NCBI RefSeq assembly: GCF_006716265.1
Contig: NZ_VFOS01000001.1
Location: 1,612,001 to 1,676,000, forward strand
Reading direction: 5' to 3'
Source: Rarobacter faecitabidus
Lineage (GTDB): Bacteria; Actinomycetota; Actinomycetes; Actinomycetales; Cellulomonadaceae
Length of the DNA: 64,000 bases
Notes under the pieces: model-generated
The model's database searches: none
Told to the model about the DNA's origin: nothing
What the model saw: only the letters and a program-made list of their open reading frames with translations
In this document: positions 40,394-48,526 of the stretch, in pieces
Layout: every line of letters begins with the position of its first letter
How positions within the stretch are numbered: position 1 is the first letter of the stretch
Translations under genes and position numbers: made by a program

Positions 40394-41577
40394 CAGCGCC
40401 ACCCCCCCGACGTCTTGCGCGTGCGGCGCAGGAGCCAGAAGAAGAACGGACCACCCACCAGCGCGGTGAGCATACCGATAGGCAGGTCCGCGTAGGCGAT
40501 CGCGGTGCGCGCCACGAGATCCGAGGCGAGGAGGACGAGCGCTCCACCGAGCGCGCAGATCGGAATGAGGGACCTGTGCGCAGGGCCGATGAGCATGCGC
40601 ACGACGTGCGGCACCACGAGGCCGATGAACGCGATGATGCCGCAGAATGCTACGGCCGCGCCGGTCAGCAGCGCGACGATGACGATCGCGATCACGCGCA
40701 CGCGCTCGACGTGGACACCCAGGTGGCGCGCGGCCTTGTCCCCCAGCGACATCAGGTCGAGGGATCGGGCGAGGAACAGCGAGACGATGAAGCCGACCGC
40801 GATCAGTGGTGCCGCCACGCCCACGTACTGCCAGCGGATGCCATTGAACGATCCGAGTTGCCAGAACACTATCTGCTCCCGGGCCTGCGTATCCCCCAGG
40901 AACGTAAGAAATGCCAGCGCCGCGCCGGTGAACGCGTTGATGGCGACGCCCGTCAGGATCAGGGTGACGACCTCGGTGCGGCCACCGGATCGCGCCAGCA
41001 GGTATACCGCGATGGCGGTGATCAGTCCGCCCAGGAACGCCATCACGGCGATGGTCCAGTTGCCGAAGAAGGTGAGGCCGAAGACGATGGTCGTGCTCGC
41101 TGCCACTGCGGCACCGGACGACACTCCGACGACTCCCGGCTCGGCGAGGGGGTTGCCGAATACCCCCTGCATGAGCGCACCGGCCGTGGCGAGGGCCGCG
41201 CCGACGAGCATCGCCATCACGACGCGGGGAAAACGGATGGTCCACAACGCCGCATCGCCCTGCGGATGCGACGGCATGGGCCACACATGGATGCCGATCC
41301 GGTTCATGACCGAACCCAACACCTCTGCCGGTGGGACGTGCAATTGTCCGCTGCCGGAAGCGATGACCGCGACGACCGCTAGCAGGATGGCGGCAATGGT
41401 CGCGACCAGCCAGGTGCGACCTCGGCGCACGCTCATGGTTCGCTGGGAGGCAGTGCCCGTGCCCGACGCGGCGGGCGCTTCGTGAGCGCTCGGGCTGGCC
41501 TCCGAGATCAGCAGCGAGTCACCCGCAGAGAGGTCCCTGGTGGTCGTGGCGGGGAGTGTCGTGTCGCTCAAAGTCAT
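40393..41577 (-). CDS. hmuU: heme ABC transporter permease (FecCD family)
   Basis: 394 residues. About 55 cytoplasmic residues rich in Ser/Thr/Ala precede the first helix, longer than most family members. Then about ten helices with the FecCD signatures RFPRVVMAMLVGAALATAG, MQGVFGNPLAEPGVVGVSSG and AFIGLVVPHVVRML. The start overlaps the hmuT stop (ATGA). Confidence 0.9.
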   Translation of the reverse strand: MTLSDTTLPATTTRDLSAGDSLLISEASPSAHEAPAASGTGTASQRTMSVRRGRTWLVATIAAILLAVVAVIASGSGQLHVPPAEVLGSVMNRIGIHVWPMPSHPQGDAALWTIRFPRVVMAMLVGAALATAGALMQGVFGNPLAEPGVVGVSSGAAVAASTTIVFGLTFFGNWTIAVMAFLGGLITAIAVYLLARSGGRTEVVTLILTGVAINAFTGAALAFLTFLGDTQAREQIVFWQLGSFNGIRWQYVGVAAPLIAVGFIVSLFLARSLDLMSLGDKAARHLGVHVERVRVIAIVIVALLTGAAVAFCGIIAFIGLVVPHVVRMLIGPAHRSLIPICALGGALVLLASDLVARTAIAYADLPIGMLTALVGGPFFFWLLRRTRKTSGGWR

Positions 41578-42713
41578 TGGGCGGGAGGTGCGTAGATGGC
41601 GCGAGCCAGCGCGTCGAGGACGTCACTGCTCTGCGGACCGAAGCTCAGGATGTCCGAATCGTCCATCGCCACTATCCGCCTGTTCATACCTGCGGGAGTC
41701 TGCGCCAGGGCCGGGACGGACTGGAGCAGCCCATCGACGCCGCCGACCGATTCGAGCCCTTTGGTCATCATCAGGACGAGATCGGGTTGCGCGTCGACCA
41801 GTCCTTCCGCGGTGAGCGGCTTCATCCCGTTCCAGTTGATCTCCTTGGCAACGTCGTAGCCGCCGATCGCCTCGATCAGGTCATCCGCGCCCGACCCCTC
41901 GCCGAAGAGGTAGTAGATACCGGCCTGGCCACGCGCATACAGGAACACGACTCGGAGTTTGTCCTGGACCGAGGTGGGGGCGATTGAGGCGATGTCCGCG
42001 ATCTTGGCGCTGATCTGTTGTTCGGAACGCTCGGCGAGTTTCTTGCCCTGATCTGGGACGCCTAGGGCGTCGGCGACAGATTGAATCAGATCGCCCGTGC
42101 TCGCGAGCGAACGCGAGGAGTCGAGCACGACCACGGGAATGTTAGCGTCGCGCATCTGCAGGAACACGTCCCAGGGGCCAAGCGACGTATCCGTCAGGAT
42201 AACGGTGGGTGCGAGGTCCAAAATGGCCTCGCCGCTCACGTCGTGCCCATTCGCGGTGACGTTCGGCAGACCGGCGATCTCGTCGAAGGTGGACGAAGTG
42301 TCGCGGCCGATCACATTGGATCCGAGGCCAAGATCAAACACGATTCGCGAGAGTGACCCGTAGATGTCGAGCGCGAGGATGCGCGAGGTGTCGTCGATCG
42401 TGACCGTGGTGCCCTGCGCGTCTGTGACGGTGACGGGTAACGTGGGCGACGGGTTCTGCGCGACGGGATCGATTCCCGCGTTCGTGAGCTGCGCGACGAC
42501 GGTGCCCGTGTAGGCCTTGGGATCCGCCAGGAGGCTGGCTTGTGCGAGCGGGGTCGCCTCATTGGTCACGGTCACCTCGCCGGCGACGGCCTCGTCCTGC
42601 CCACCTGACGACGAAGGTCCTCCTGCCCCGCATGCCGCCAGCGCGAACACGCTCGCGGCGACCGCGACCAGTGCGGCCGCTCGCCGAGGGGCGGATATGT
42701 GAGTGAACTTCAC
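41574..42713 (-). CDS. hmuT: heme-binding lipoprotein of the ABC transporter
   Basis: 379 residues, GTG start with aagga 9 bases upstream. Lipobox LAAC puts the lipidated Cys at 28. Type-III (FecB-like) binding fold: SRILALDIYGSLSRIVFDLG, SNVIGRDTSSTFDEIAGLPN, EAILDLAPTVILTD and AQPDLVLMMTKGLESVGG. Residue ligands for heme (His and Tyr in corynebacterial HmuT) cannot be assigned by eye. It should receive heme from the HtaA-type proteins and deliver it to HmuU. Confidence 0.88.
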   Translation of the reverse strand: MKFTHISAPRRAAALVAVAASVFALAACGAGGPSSSGGQDEAVAGEVTVTNEATPLAQASLLADPKAYTGTVVAQLTNAGIDPVAQNPSPTLPVTVTDAQGTTVTIDDTSRILALDIYGSLSRIVFDLGLGSNVIGRDTSSTFDEIAGLPNVTANGHDVSGEAILDLAPTVILTDTSLGPWDVFLQMRDANIPVVVLDSSRSLASTGDLIQSVADALGVPDQGKKLAERSEQQISAKIADIASIAPTSVQDKLRVVFLYARGQAGIYYLFGEGSGADDLIEAIGGYDVAKEINWNGMKPLTAEGLVDAQPDLVLMMTKGLESVGGVDGLLQSVPALAQTPAGMNRRIVAMDDSDILSFGPQSSDVLDALARAIYAPPAQ

Positions 42714-42787
42714 CGGGTTCTTTTCCTTGCCTTACTTTGGTTCCTACCGATGCCAGCCGGCCGCGGGGCCGCACCGCACGGTAGAGG

Positions 42788-44527
42788 TCACGTGACCTTG
42801 ACGGTCTTCGCCTTGGCGTTCTTGGCGCTGCTGTTCGCGCTGCCGAGATACTTCACGGTGACCCGGTAGGTCCCCTTCTTCTTGAGCTTGGCCGTCTTCA
42901 CGTTGGCCCTGCCCTTTTTCAAAGTCGCGGTGGCGGTGACGGATTTGCCCTTTGCAGCACCCTTCGTACCCTTCCAGGTAACCCTCACCTTACCTGTCGC
43001 GGCTGAGCCAGCGGACTTCGCGGCGACGGTCACGACCGACCGTGCCTTGGCCTTGATCGAGGTCTTCTTGACCTTGGCGGTCAGTTTGGTCGCGGCCTTG
43101 GTCACCTGCAGGGTCACCTTGCCTGCACCGGCGTTGTAGGCCGCCGATCCGAGATAAGAGATGGTCGCGGAGTGCTTTCCAGCGACGAGCGCCTTGGCCG
43201 GGATCGTCAGGACGGCCGCACCGGCCGCGTTCAACGTGTCGCTGGCGACGATTTTGGACCCCACCGTCAGGCGGACCGTGCCGGTCGCTGCGATGCCCGC
43301 CCGTCCGGCAATCTTGACGGCGACCTGCGCCTTGGCGCCGTACTTGACCGCCTTGCTGGTTGCTGTCACAGACAGCACGGATGCCTTGGCGAACGTCACG
43401 GCAATTTCCGGCGACACGGCGGCATCGCCCAGGCCGTCCTTAACCCGCAGGCGCAGGGCACCGCCAGCATCGGCAGGGGTGAGCGCGGGAAGCTGGTACG
43501 TTGCGCCTGTTGCCCCGGCGACGGCCTGCCATTGCCCGCCGGACGAGCGACGCTCCCACTGGTAGGCGAACGGTGCCAGGCCAGTGGCGATACCGTTCGC
43601 CGTGGGTCGATCCCCCGTTACGCCTCCCACGGTGGCGCTGGAGACGGTCGCGGTCGGGCGCGCGAACGACACCCGGAAGCCGTCAGTGGTCGTGACCTTC
43701 TTCTGGTCGGCCGCTCCGCCCGAGGAATACCAGTAGGAGGACTGCCCGGTCAGCAGGTTGTAGTCCACGAATGATGCCGGAAAGGATCCCCACGCCGGTC
43801 CGGTGGTGGACTGCGGTTCCGCCTCGGCATTGGCATATGTCACGCCGAGATACCGCGGCGTGGCAACGATTCCATCGGAGAGACCGGTCACGTCCGTGAA
43901 GTCGGCGAGCACTATGTCTGCCGGAGCAAGAGCGGTCCAGGTGACGGGATGATTGCGGTCGGCACCGTACCCGGTCGCCGTTCCCGTCAACTGGCCGGTC
44001 CCGTCACTCGCGATGTCGAGGATCGGATTCGTGATACTCCAGTACGTAAAGCCGCCGTAGAAGACGAACGTGAAAGAACCGCTCCATGCGATGTGCGCAG
44101 TCCCCGCCTGGACATCGCGCGTGCCGACCCCCCCATTGAAGACCACGCGATTCCCGCTCGTCGACCCCACCGCGGTGGTGACGTTCGTCCCGGACGCGCC
44201 CTGGCATTTCGTTGCCCAGGTCGGAGCGTTCCAGCCGCCGCCGGCAGTCGGCTTCTCGATGCGGACGTTTCCGGCAGAACTCTGGTAAAAGCCGTCCGCC
44301 TCGCTCCACAGGCGAGACGATCCGGTGTTACCGGCAACCCCGGCCGAGAGGAAGTTGCACACCCCGAAATGGGCTCCGCCGCCGACCTCATCGTTGATGG
44401 ACCACGCGAGAGACACGTCCGAAAGTGCCTGGGGCGCGGCGGCGGCCATTCCTGGGGTCAGCGATCCGAACGCCAGGAGGACGCCGAGGCCCGCTGCAAC
44501 GGCCGCTTTGCGCTTCATCTGATTCAT
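42788..44527 (-). CDS. secreted HtaA-domain protein with Ig-like domains and Lys-rich tail
   Basis: About 579 residues from the ATG at 44527; a second ATG three codons on (MKRKAAVAAG) or an earlier one at 44569 are possible, the ribosome site being poor in each case. A signal peptide ends near PGMAAAAP. One HtaA domain (about 33-280) with HFGVCNFLSAGVAGN, the second Cys in ATWATKC-like TWATKC, FYGGFTYW and WGSFPASFVDYNLLTGQSSY closely matches the repeats at 36030-38240. An Ig-like domain with YQWERRSSGGQWQAVAG follows, then Big_3-type repeats and a Lys-rich final 90 residues ending VKYLGSANSSAKNAKAKTVK. No membrane anchor. It likely captures heme at the wall. Confidence 0.75.
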   Translation of the reverse strand: MNQMKRKAAVAAGLGVLLAFGSLTPGMAAAAPQALSDVSLAWSINDEVGGGAHFGVCNFLSAGVAGNTGSSRLWSEADGFYQSSAGNVRIEKPTAGGGWNAPTWATKCQGASGTNVTTAVGSTSGNRVVFNGGVGTRDVQAGTAHIAWSGSFTFVFYGGFTYWSITNPILDIASDGTGQLTGTATGYGADRNHPVTWTALAPADIVLADFTDVTGLSDGIVATPRYLGVTYANAEAEPQSTTGPAWGSFPASFVDYNLLTGQSSYWYSSGGAADQKKVTTTDGFRVSFARPTATVSSATVGGVTGDRPTANGIATGLAPFAYQWERRSSGGQWQAVAGATGATYQLPALTPADAGGALRLRVKDGLGDAAVSPEIAVTFAKASVLSVTATSKAVKYGAKAQVAVKIAGRAGIAATGTVRLTVGSKIVASDTLNAAGAAVLTIPAKALVAGKHSATISYLGSAAYNAGAGKVTLQVTKAATKLTAKVKKTSIKAKARSVVTVAAKSAGSAATGKVRVTWKGTKGAAKGKSVTATATLKKGRANVKTAKLKKKGTYRVTVKYLGSANSSAKNAKAKTVKVT

Positions 44528-44605
44528 CACTTCCGCATCTCCACGTATGAATATCCTGAGTTTCGTCACTGCGATTCGGCACCCGAACGCCGTTTTCGGA
44601 AATGC

Positions 44606-44649
44606 CGATGCGCTGCGAGCCGGCGTTGATGCCGGCTCGCAGCGCGTCG
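44606..44649 (-). terminator. long hairpin after the first HtaA/Ig gene
   Basis: An inverted repeat with a 15-bp perfect core (44610-44624 with 44631-44645), extendable by 4 more pairs including one G-U, around a 6-base loop. It lies just past the stop of the gene ending at 44668 and before the next HtaA gene on the same strand. It should end or attenuate transcription between them. Confidence 0.7.
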
Positions 44650-44667
44650 TTTATTGCGGAGTCGCCA

Positions 44668-46908
44668 CTACTTGACGACGACCTTCGCGGCCTTAGCCTT
44701 CTTGGCGCCAGCAACGGTGGCGTTGCCCGCGTAGGAGACGGTCACCGTGTAGGTGCCCTTCTTCTTCAGCTTCGCGGACTTCACGGTCACGGTGCCGTTC
44801 GCCTTGACGGTACCCTTCTTGGTGATCGTCTTGCCCTTGGCCTTGCCCTTGGTGCCCTTCCAGGTCACGGTGACTGTGCCCTTGACCGATACCCCGGCGG
44901 CCGACTTGACGGTCACCTTGAGCGCCGAGGCCTTCTTCGCCTTGATCGACTTCTTCGCGATCTTGCCCTTGACCGTGCTCGCGGCCTTCGTCACGGACGC
45001 CTTGCTGGTTGCCGTGCCTGCCTCGACCGCGGCGTCACCGGAGTACGCGGTCTTGATCTCAGTGACCCCGGGAAGAAGCGCCTTGGCGGGGATGGTGATC
45101 GCGACACGCCCGTTCACGAGCGCAGCCGAACCCAGGTTCTTGGCGCCCGCCGTGAGGGTGACGGTGCCGGTGGGAGTCGCACCCGTTGCCGTCACCACGA
45201 CGCTGGCCTTGCCCTGCTTGCCGTAGGCGAACGCGGGCACCGTGACACTGACGGTCGGCAGCACCTTGACGATCGGCTTGGCCGTCACCGTCAGGGTGGC
45301 TGCGGTCGAAGTCTGCTGGCCGCTGGCGCCGGAGACGACCACGCGGAGCTTTTGGCCCGAGTCCGCGAGCGTCGTCGACGGCGTGGTGTAGGTGGCTGCC
45401 GTCGCTCCCGCGACGTCCGTCCACGCCTGACCGTCAGCGGAGGACTGCCACTGGTACGTCAGTGTGCTGCCCACAGCGGCGACGGCGAAGGAGGCGGTCT
45501 CGCCCTCTACCACCGCCGCGTTGGCGGGGTTCGTGTTGATGCTCACCGGACGAGGGTTGACGGTCAGGGAAGCCACGTCGGAGGTCACTTCGTTACCTGC
45601 CGTGCCCGCGACGACGACACGGAACTTCGTGCCATTGTCGCCGAGCGTGGTGGCGGGAGTGGCGAAGGACGCCGTGGTCGCGCCGTCGACGTTGGCCCAG
45701 GTTGCGCCGTCGGATGAGGACTGCCACTGGTACGAGGGGCACGATCCGCTGACCTCAACCTCGTATGCGGCGGAATCGCCATCGGTTGCCACGGCGTCCG
45801 CGGGCTGAGTCGTAATCGCGACGGGCTGTGCGGGGACCAGCGAGACGGGCAGTTCCACGTCCTGCGAGGTGTTGGAGTGGCTGTGGGCCTGCCACGAGTA
45901 CAGCGAGTAGCAGACCAAAGGCTGAATGTCGCCGGCCGGGATCGAGATCGACTTCGTGACCACGCTCGAGGGCACGGCCGGGATGTACGCCGCGGTCACG
46001 AAGTTCGCCATGCCCGCGGGGGACGAAACGTCCGGCAGCCCGCCGGCAGGAGCCACGCCCAGGTAGACGCCCGCGTCACCCTGGTTCGTCACCGCGCGGA
46101 AGCCGGTGCCCTTGACGTCGAGGGTCGCACCGCCCTCGGCGAGCGTCACGCCAGTGGTCAGGACCGGTCCAGCGCCGACGATGATGGTGGGGCGCTTCTT
46201 CTCGTTCGCGGCCTGGCCCACCGCCGGGTCGGCGGTCGCGAGGAAGTGCGCGCGGATGCCCTTCGCGATGGCCTTCAGGAACTCGGGGCGGAATGACTGA
46301 CCGCCGTAGGGGTGCTCGGCGGCGAGGCCGAGATCGCTGGCTTCCTGCGATCCCGGTACCAGCACGTTCTCGAACTTCGGTGTCGCGGTGAAGGAGGCGA
46401 TTCCGTTGGCAACCGCTACCGCGGCGCCCGTGAACTCGACGATCTTCACGCCCGCCGTCGGGGCGGTAGGCAGACCCTGGCTCGACTGGTGGGCGGGGGC
46501 CACATCGGAACTCACGGTCGCGGACAGGTTTCCGGAACCATCCGCCTCGACCTCGACGACCGGATCGGTGATGGTCACCGAGTACAACGTCGAACCGCCG
46601 TAGACGAACCCGGCCGTGTATGACCCGGAGTACTGAATCGTCGCTTCACCGCTTGCATCATCGACAGTTCCGGTGGCGTTGCCGAACGCGACGACTCCAG
46701 CGGTGGCGTTCTTGATGAGCGCGGAGCCAGCCACGGTACGAGCCGACAAGTGCTGCACAACCTGGTTGCTCACACTCCACTGCAGCGTTCCGCCGGAAAT
46801 CTCCACGGTCGCAGCCTGTGCCGCTGGTGCCAGGCCGATAGCGGCTAGGACGATTGCCGCGCCGGCACCCACCCCTGCACGCCATCGCTTTGTTGTCGCT
46901 GAAGTCAC
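44668..46908 (-). CDS. secreted HtaA-like protein with tandem Ig domains and Lys-rich tail
   Basis: 746 residues from the GTG at 46908 (VTSATTKRW), chosen because gagaggg lies just upstream; the frame is open a further 26 codons. The signal peptide ends near AAQAATV. An HtaA-like domain follows (about 35-200) with GGTLQWSVSN, IQYSGSYTAGFVYGGSTLYS and TDPVVEVEADGSG; it lacks the Cys pair of the other HtaA repeats. A second beta-domain reads ATLDVKGTGFRAV, GVYLGVAPAGG. Two Ig-like domains each have the YQWQSSxDGxxW signature, then a Big_3-type repeat and a Lys-rich tail ending KKAKAAKVVVK. It is the first gene of the heme locus and may have its own iron-responsive promoter. Heme binding is inferred. 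Confidence 0.7.
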   Translation of the reverse strand: MTSATTKRWRAGVGAGAAIVLAAIGLAPAAQAATVEISGGTLQWSVSNQVVQHLSARTVAGSALIKNATAGVVAFGNATGTVDDASGEATIQYSGSYTAGFVYGGSTLYSVTITDPVVEVEADGSGNLSATVSSDVAPAHQSSQGLPTAPTAGVKIVEFTGAAVAVANGIASFTATPKFENVLVPGSQEASDLGLAAEHPYGGQSFRPEFLKAIAKGIRAHFLATADPAVGQAANEKKRPTIIVGAGPVLTTGVTLAEGGATLDVKGTGFRAVTNQGDAGVYLGVAPAGGLPDVSSPAGMANFVTAAYIPAVPSSVVTKSISIPAGDIQPLVCYSLYSWQAHSHSNTSQDVELPVSLVPAQPVAITTQPADAVATDGDSAAYEVEVSGSCPSYQWQSSSDGATWANVDGATTASFATPATTLGDNGTKFRVVVAGTAGNEVTSDVASLTVNPRPVSINTNPANAAVVEGETASFAVAAVGSTLTYQWQSSADGQAWTDVAGATAATYTTPSTTLADSGQKLRVVVSGASGQQTSTAATLTVTAKPIVKVLPTVSVTVPAFAYGKQGKASVVVTATGATPTGTVTLTAGAKNLGSAALVNGRVAITIPAKALLPGVTEIKTAYSGDAAVEAGTATSKASVTKAASTVKGKIAKKSIKAKKASALKVTVKSAAGVSVKGTVTVTWKGTKGKAKGKTITKKGTVKANGTVTVKSAKLKKKGTYTVTVSYAGNATVAGAKKAKAAKVVVK

Positions 46909-46998
46909 GCGCTTCCCTCTCACACGATAATCGGTTGATATGGCCAGCATCGGCCACGACGCCTGAGCGATTGCTGCGGCGCGCATCCCGCCCAGGAT

Positions 46999-47016
46999 TG
47001 GTTAACTAACCTTAGG
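46999..47016 (-). promoter_or_regulatory. possible DtxR/IdeR-like iron box
   Basis: On the minus strand the sequence ctaaggttagttaaccaa lies about 90 bases upstream of the first heme-locus gene. The first half fits the DtxR consensus half-site (aggttag); the second half (ttaacc) is weaker and the spacing is one base shorter than consensus. Placement before heme genes supports it; the match alone does not prove it. Confidence 0.35.
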
Positions 47017-47107
47017 CACCACCCATTCCACAACAGAAGTGTTGCGAAAATCAACAGCGAAACCGAAGTAGCGCGGAATTGTGTCTCACGACACACGCGG
47101 GGCGCGA

Positions 47108-47154
47108 AAAATGCCCTGATTTTCTGACAAAAAGTCAAAAAACCAGGGCATTTT
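47108..47154 (-). terminator. terminator after lysA
   Basis: A 14-bp stem with one mismatch (47108-47121 with 47141-47154; core aaaatgccctg / cagggcatttt), with a small internal tgac/gtca stem in the loop. T-rich on the minus strand after the hairpin. It lies 17 bases past the lysA stop. Confidence 0.75.
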
Positions 47155-47170
47155 GGCCGGCGCGAACTCG

Positions 47171-48526
47171 CTACGATTCGACGTCGGTCGCTAGCAGGTC
47201 CTCCTCCGTCTCGCGCCGGACGATCACCCGGGCCTCCCCACCACGAATCGCCACCACCGCGGGCCGCGTCACGAGGTTGTAGTTCGAGGCCATGGACCTG
47301 CCGTACGCCCCCGTCGCGGGAACCGCGATCAGGTCTCCGCGGGATATGTCGGCGGGCAGATCGATGTCGGGGATCACGATGTCCCCGGACTCGCAGTGCT
47401 TGCCCACGATTCGCGAACGGATCTTCACCTTCGACGACGCCCGGTTCGCAAGCTTGGCGGAATACTCCGCGCCGTAGAGCGCGGGCCGGATGTTGTCGGA
47501 CATCCCCCCATCGACGGAGACGTACGTACGCACCTTGGTGTCGCCGTCGTCCACCGTCACAGGCTTAACGACCCCCACTCGGTACAGCGTCACGGTGGAG
47601 GGTCCGACGATCGACCGGCCCGGCTCGATGGAGACGCGAGGAACCGGCATCGACATCTCGGTACACAATGCGTCGATCGAGCCGGCTAGTTCGTGCGCCA
47701 GCGCGGGCACGTCGATGGGCTCGTCCCGGATCGTATATGCAATGCCGAAGCCACCGCCGAGGTCGATCTCGGGAAGGAGGTAGTCGAACTTGTCGCGGAT
47801 CTGCGCCCGCAGCGACAGCAGTTTGCGCGCCGACACGACGAACGCGGCCGCGTCCTGGATCTGCGATCCGATATGCGTGTGAATACCCAGCAGTTCGAGT
47901 TCGGACTCGAGTCCCAGCACCTTCTGGATCGCCTTGACGGCTCCCCCGTCGGCGAGCGACAGGCCGAACTTCTGGTCCTCGTGAGCCGTCGAGATGTACT
48001 CGTGCCCGCCAGCGTGCACGCCGGTGGTGACGCGCACCATCACGGGCACGCGGCGACCCGCGCGACGGGCAACATCGGCGATCAGATCGATCTCGTCGAG
48101 CGAATCGATGACGATCCGGCCCACGCGCATCTCAATGGCCCGCTCGATCTCGGCGAGCGACTTGTTGTTCCCGTGCAGGCCCAGTTTGGCGCCCGGCACC
48201 CCTGCCCGCGCCGCGACCGCCAGTTCCCCGCCCGTGCACGTATCGAGCCGCAGGCCCTCGGCCACAACGATCTTGGCGATAGCAGTGCACAGGAACGACT
48301 TACCGGCGTAGTACACGTCCACGCTCGACCCGATGTCCGCGAAGGCCGCGCCGAAGCTGTCCCTGAAAAGGCGCGCCCGGGCACGGAAATCATCCTCGTT
48401 CAGCACGAATAGCGGAGTGCCAAAGTTTTCCGCCAGATCGCGCACATCGTGTTCGCCGAGCACGAGCGAGCCCGCCTCAGACAGTCTGGTTCCGCGCGGC
48501 CAGATCCGCGCCGACTCGGCGGTCAC
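47171..48526 (-). CDS. lysA: diaminopimelate decarboxylase
   Basis: 451 residues. PLP enzyme converting meso-diaminopimelate to lysine. The PLP lysine is in VDVYYAGKSFLCTAIAK; also HTHIGSQIQD, DLGGGFGIAYT, EPGRSIVG and the active-site CESGD. The GTG start overlaps the argS stop by 4 bases (GTGA). Confidence 0.95.
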   Translation of the reverse strand: MTAESARIWPRGTRLSEAGSLVLGEHDVRDLAENFGTPLFVLNEDDFRARARLFRDSFGAAFADIGSSVDVYYAGKSFLCTAIAKIVVAEGLRLDTCTGGELAVAARAGVPGAKLGLHGNNKSLAEIERAIEMRVGRIVIDSLDEIDLIADVARRAGRRVPVMVRVTTGVHAGGHEYISTAHEDQKFGLSLADGGAVKAIQKVLGLESELELLGIHTHIGSQIQDAAAFVVSARKLLSLRAQIRDKFDYLLPEIDLGGGFGIAYTIRDEPIDVPALAHELAGSIDALCTEMSMPVPRVSIEPGRSIVGPSTVTLYRVGVVKPVTVDDGDTKVRTYVSVDGGMSDNIRPALYGAEYSAKLANRASSKVKIRSRIVGKHCESGDIVIPDIDLPADISRGDLIAVPATGAYGRSMASNYNLVTRPAVVAIRGGEARVIVRRETEEDLLATDVES

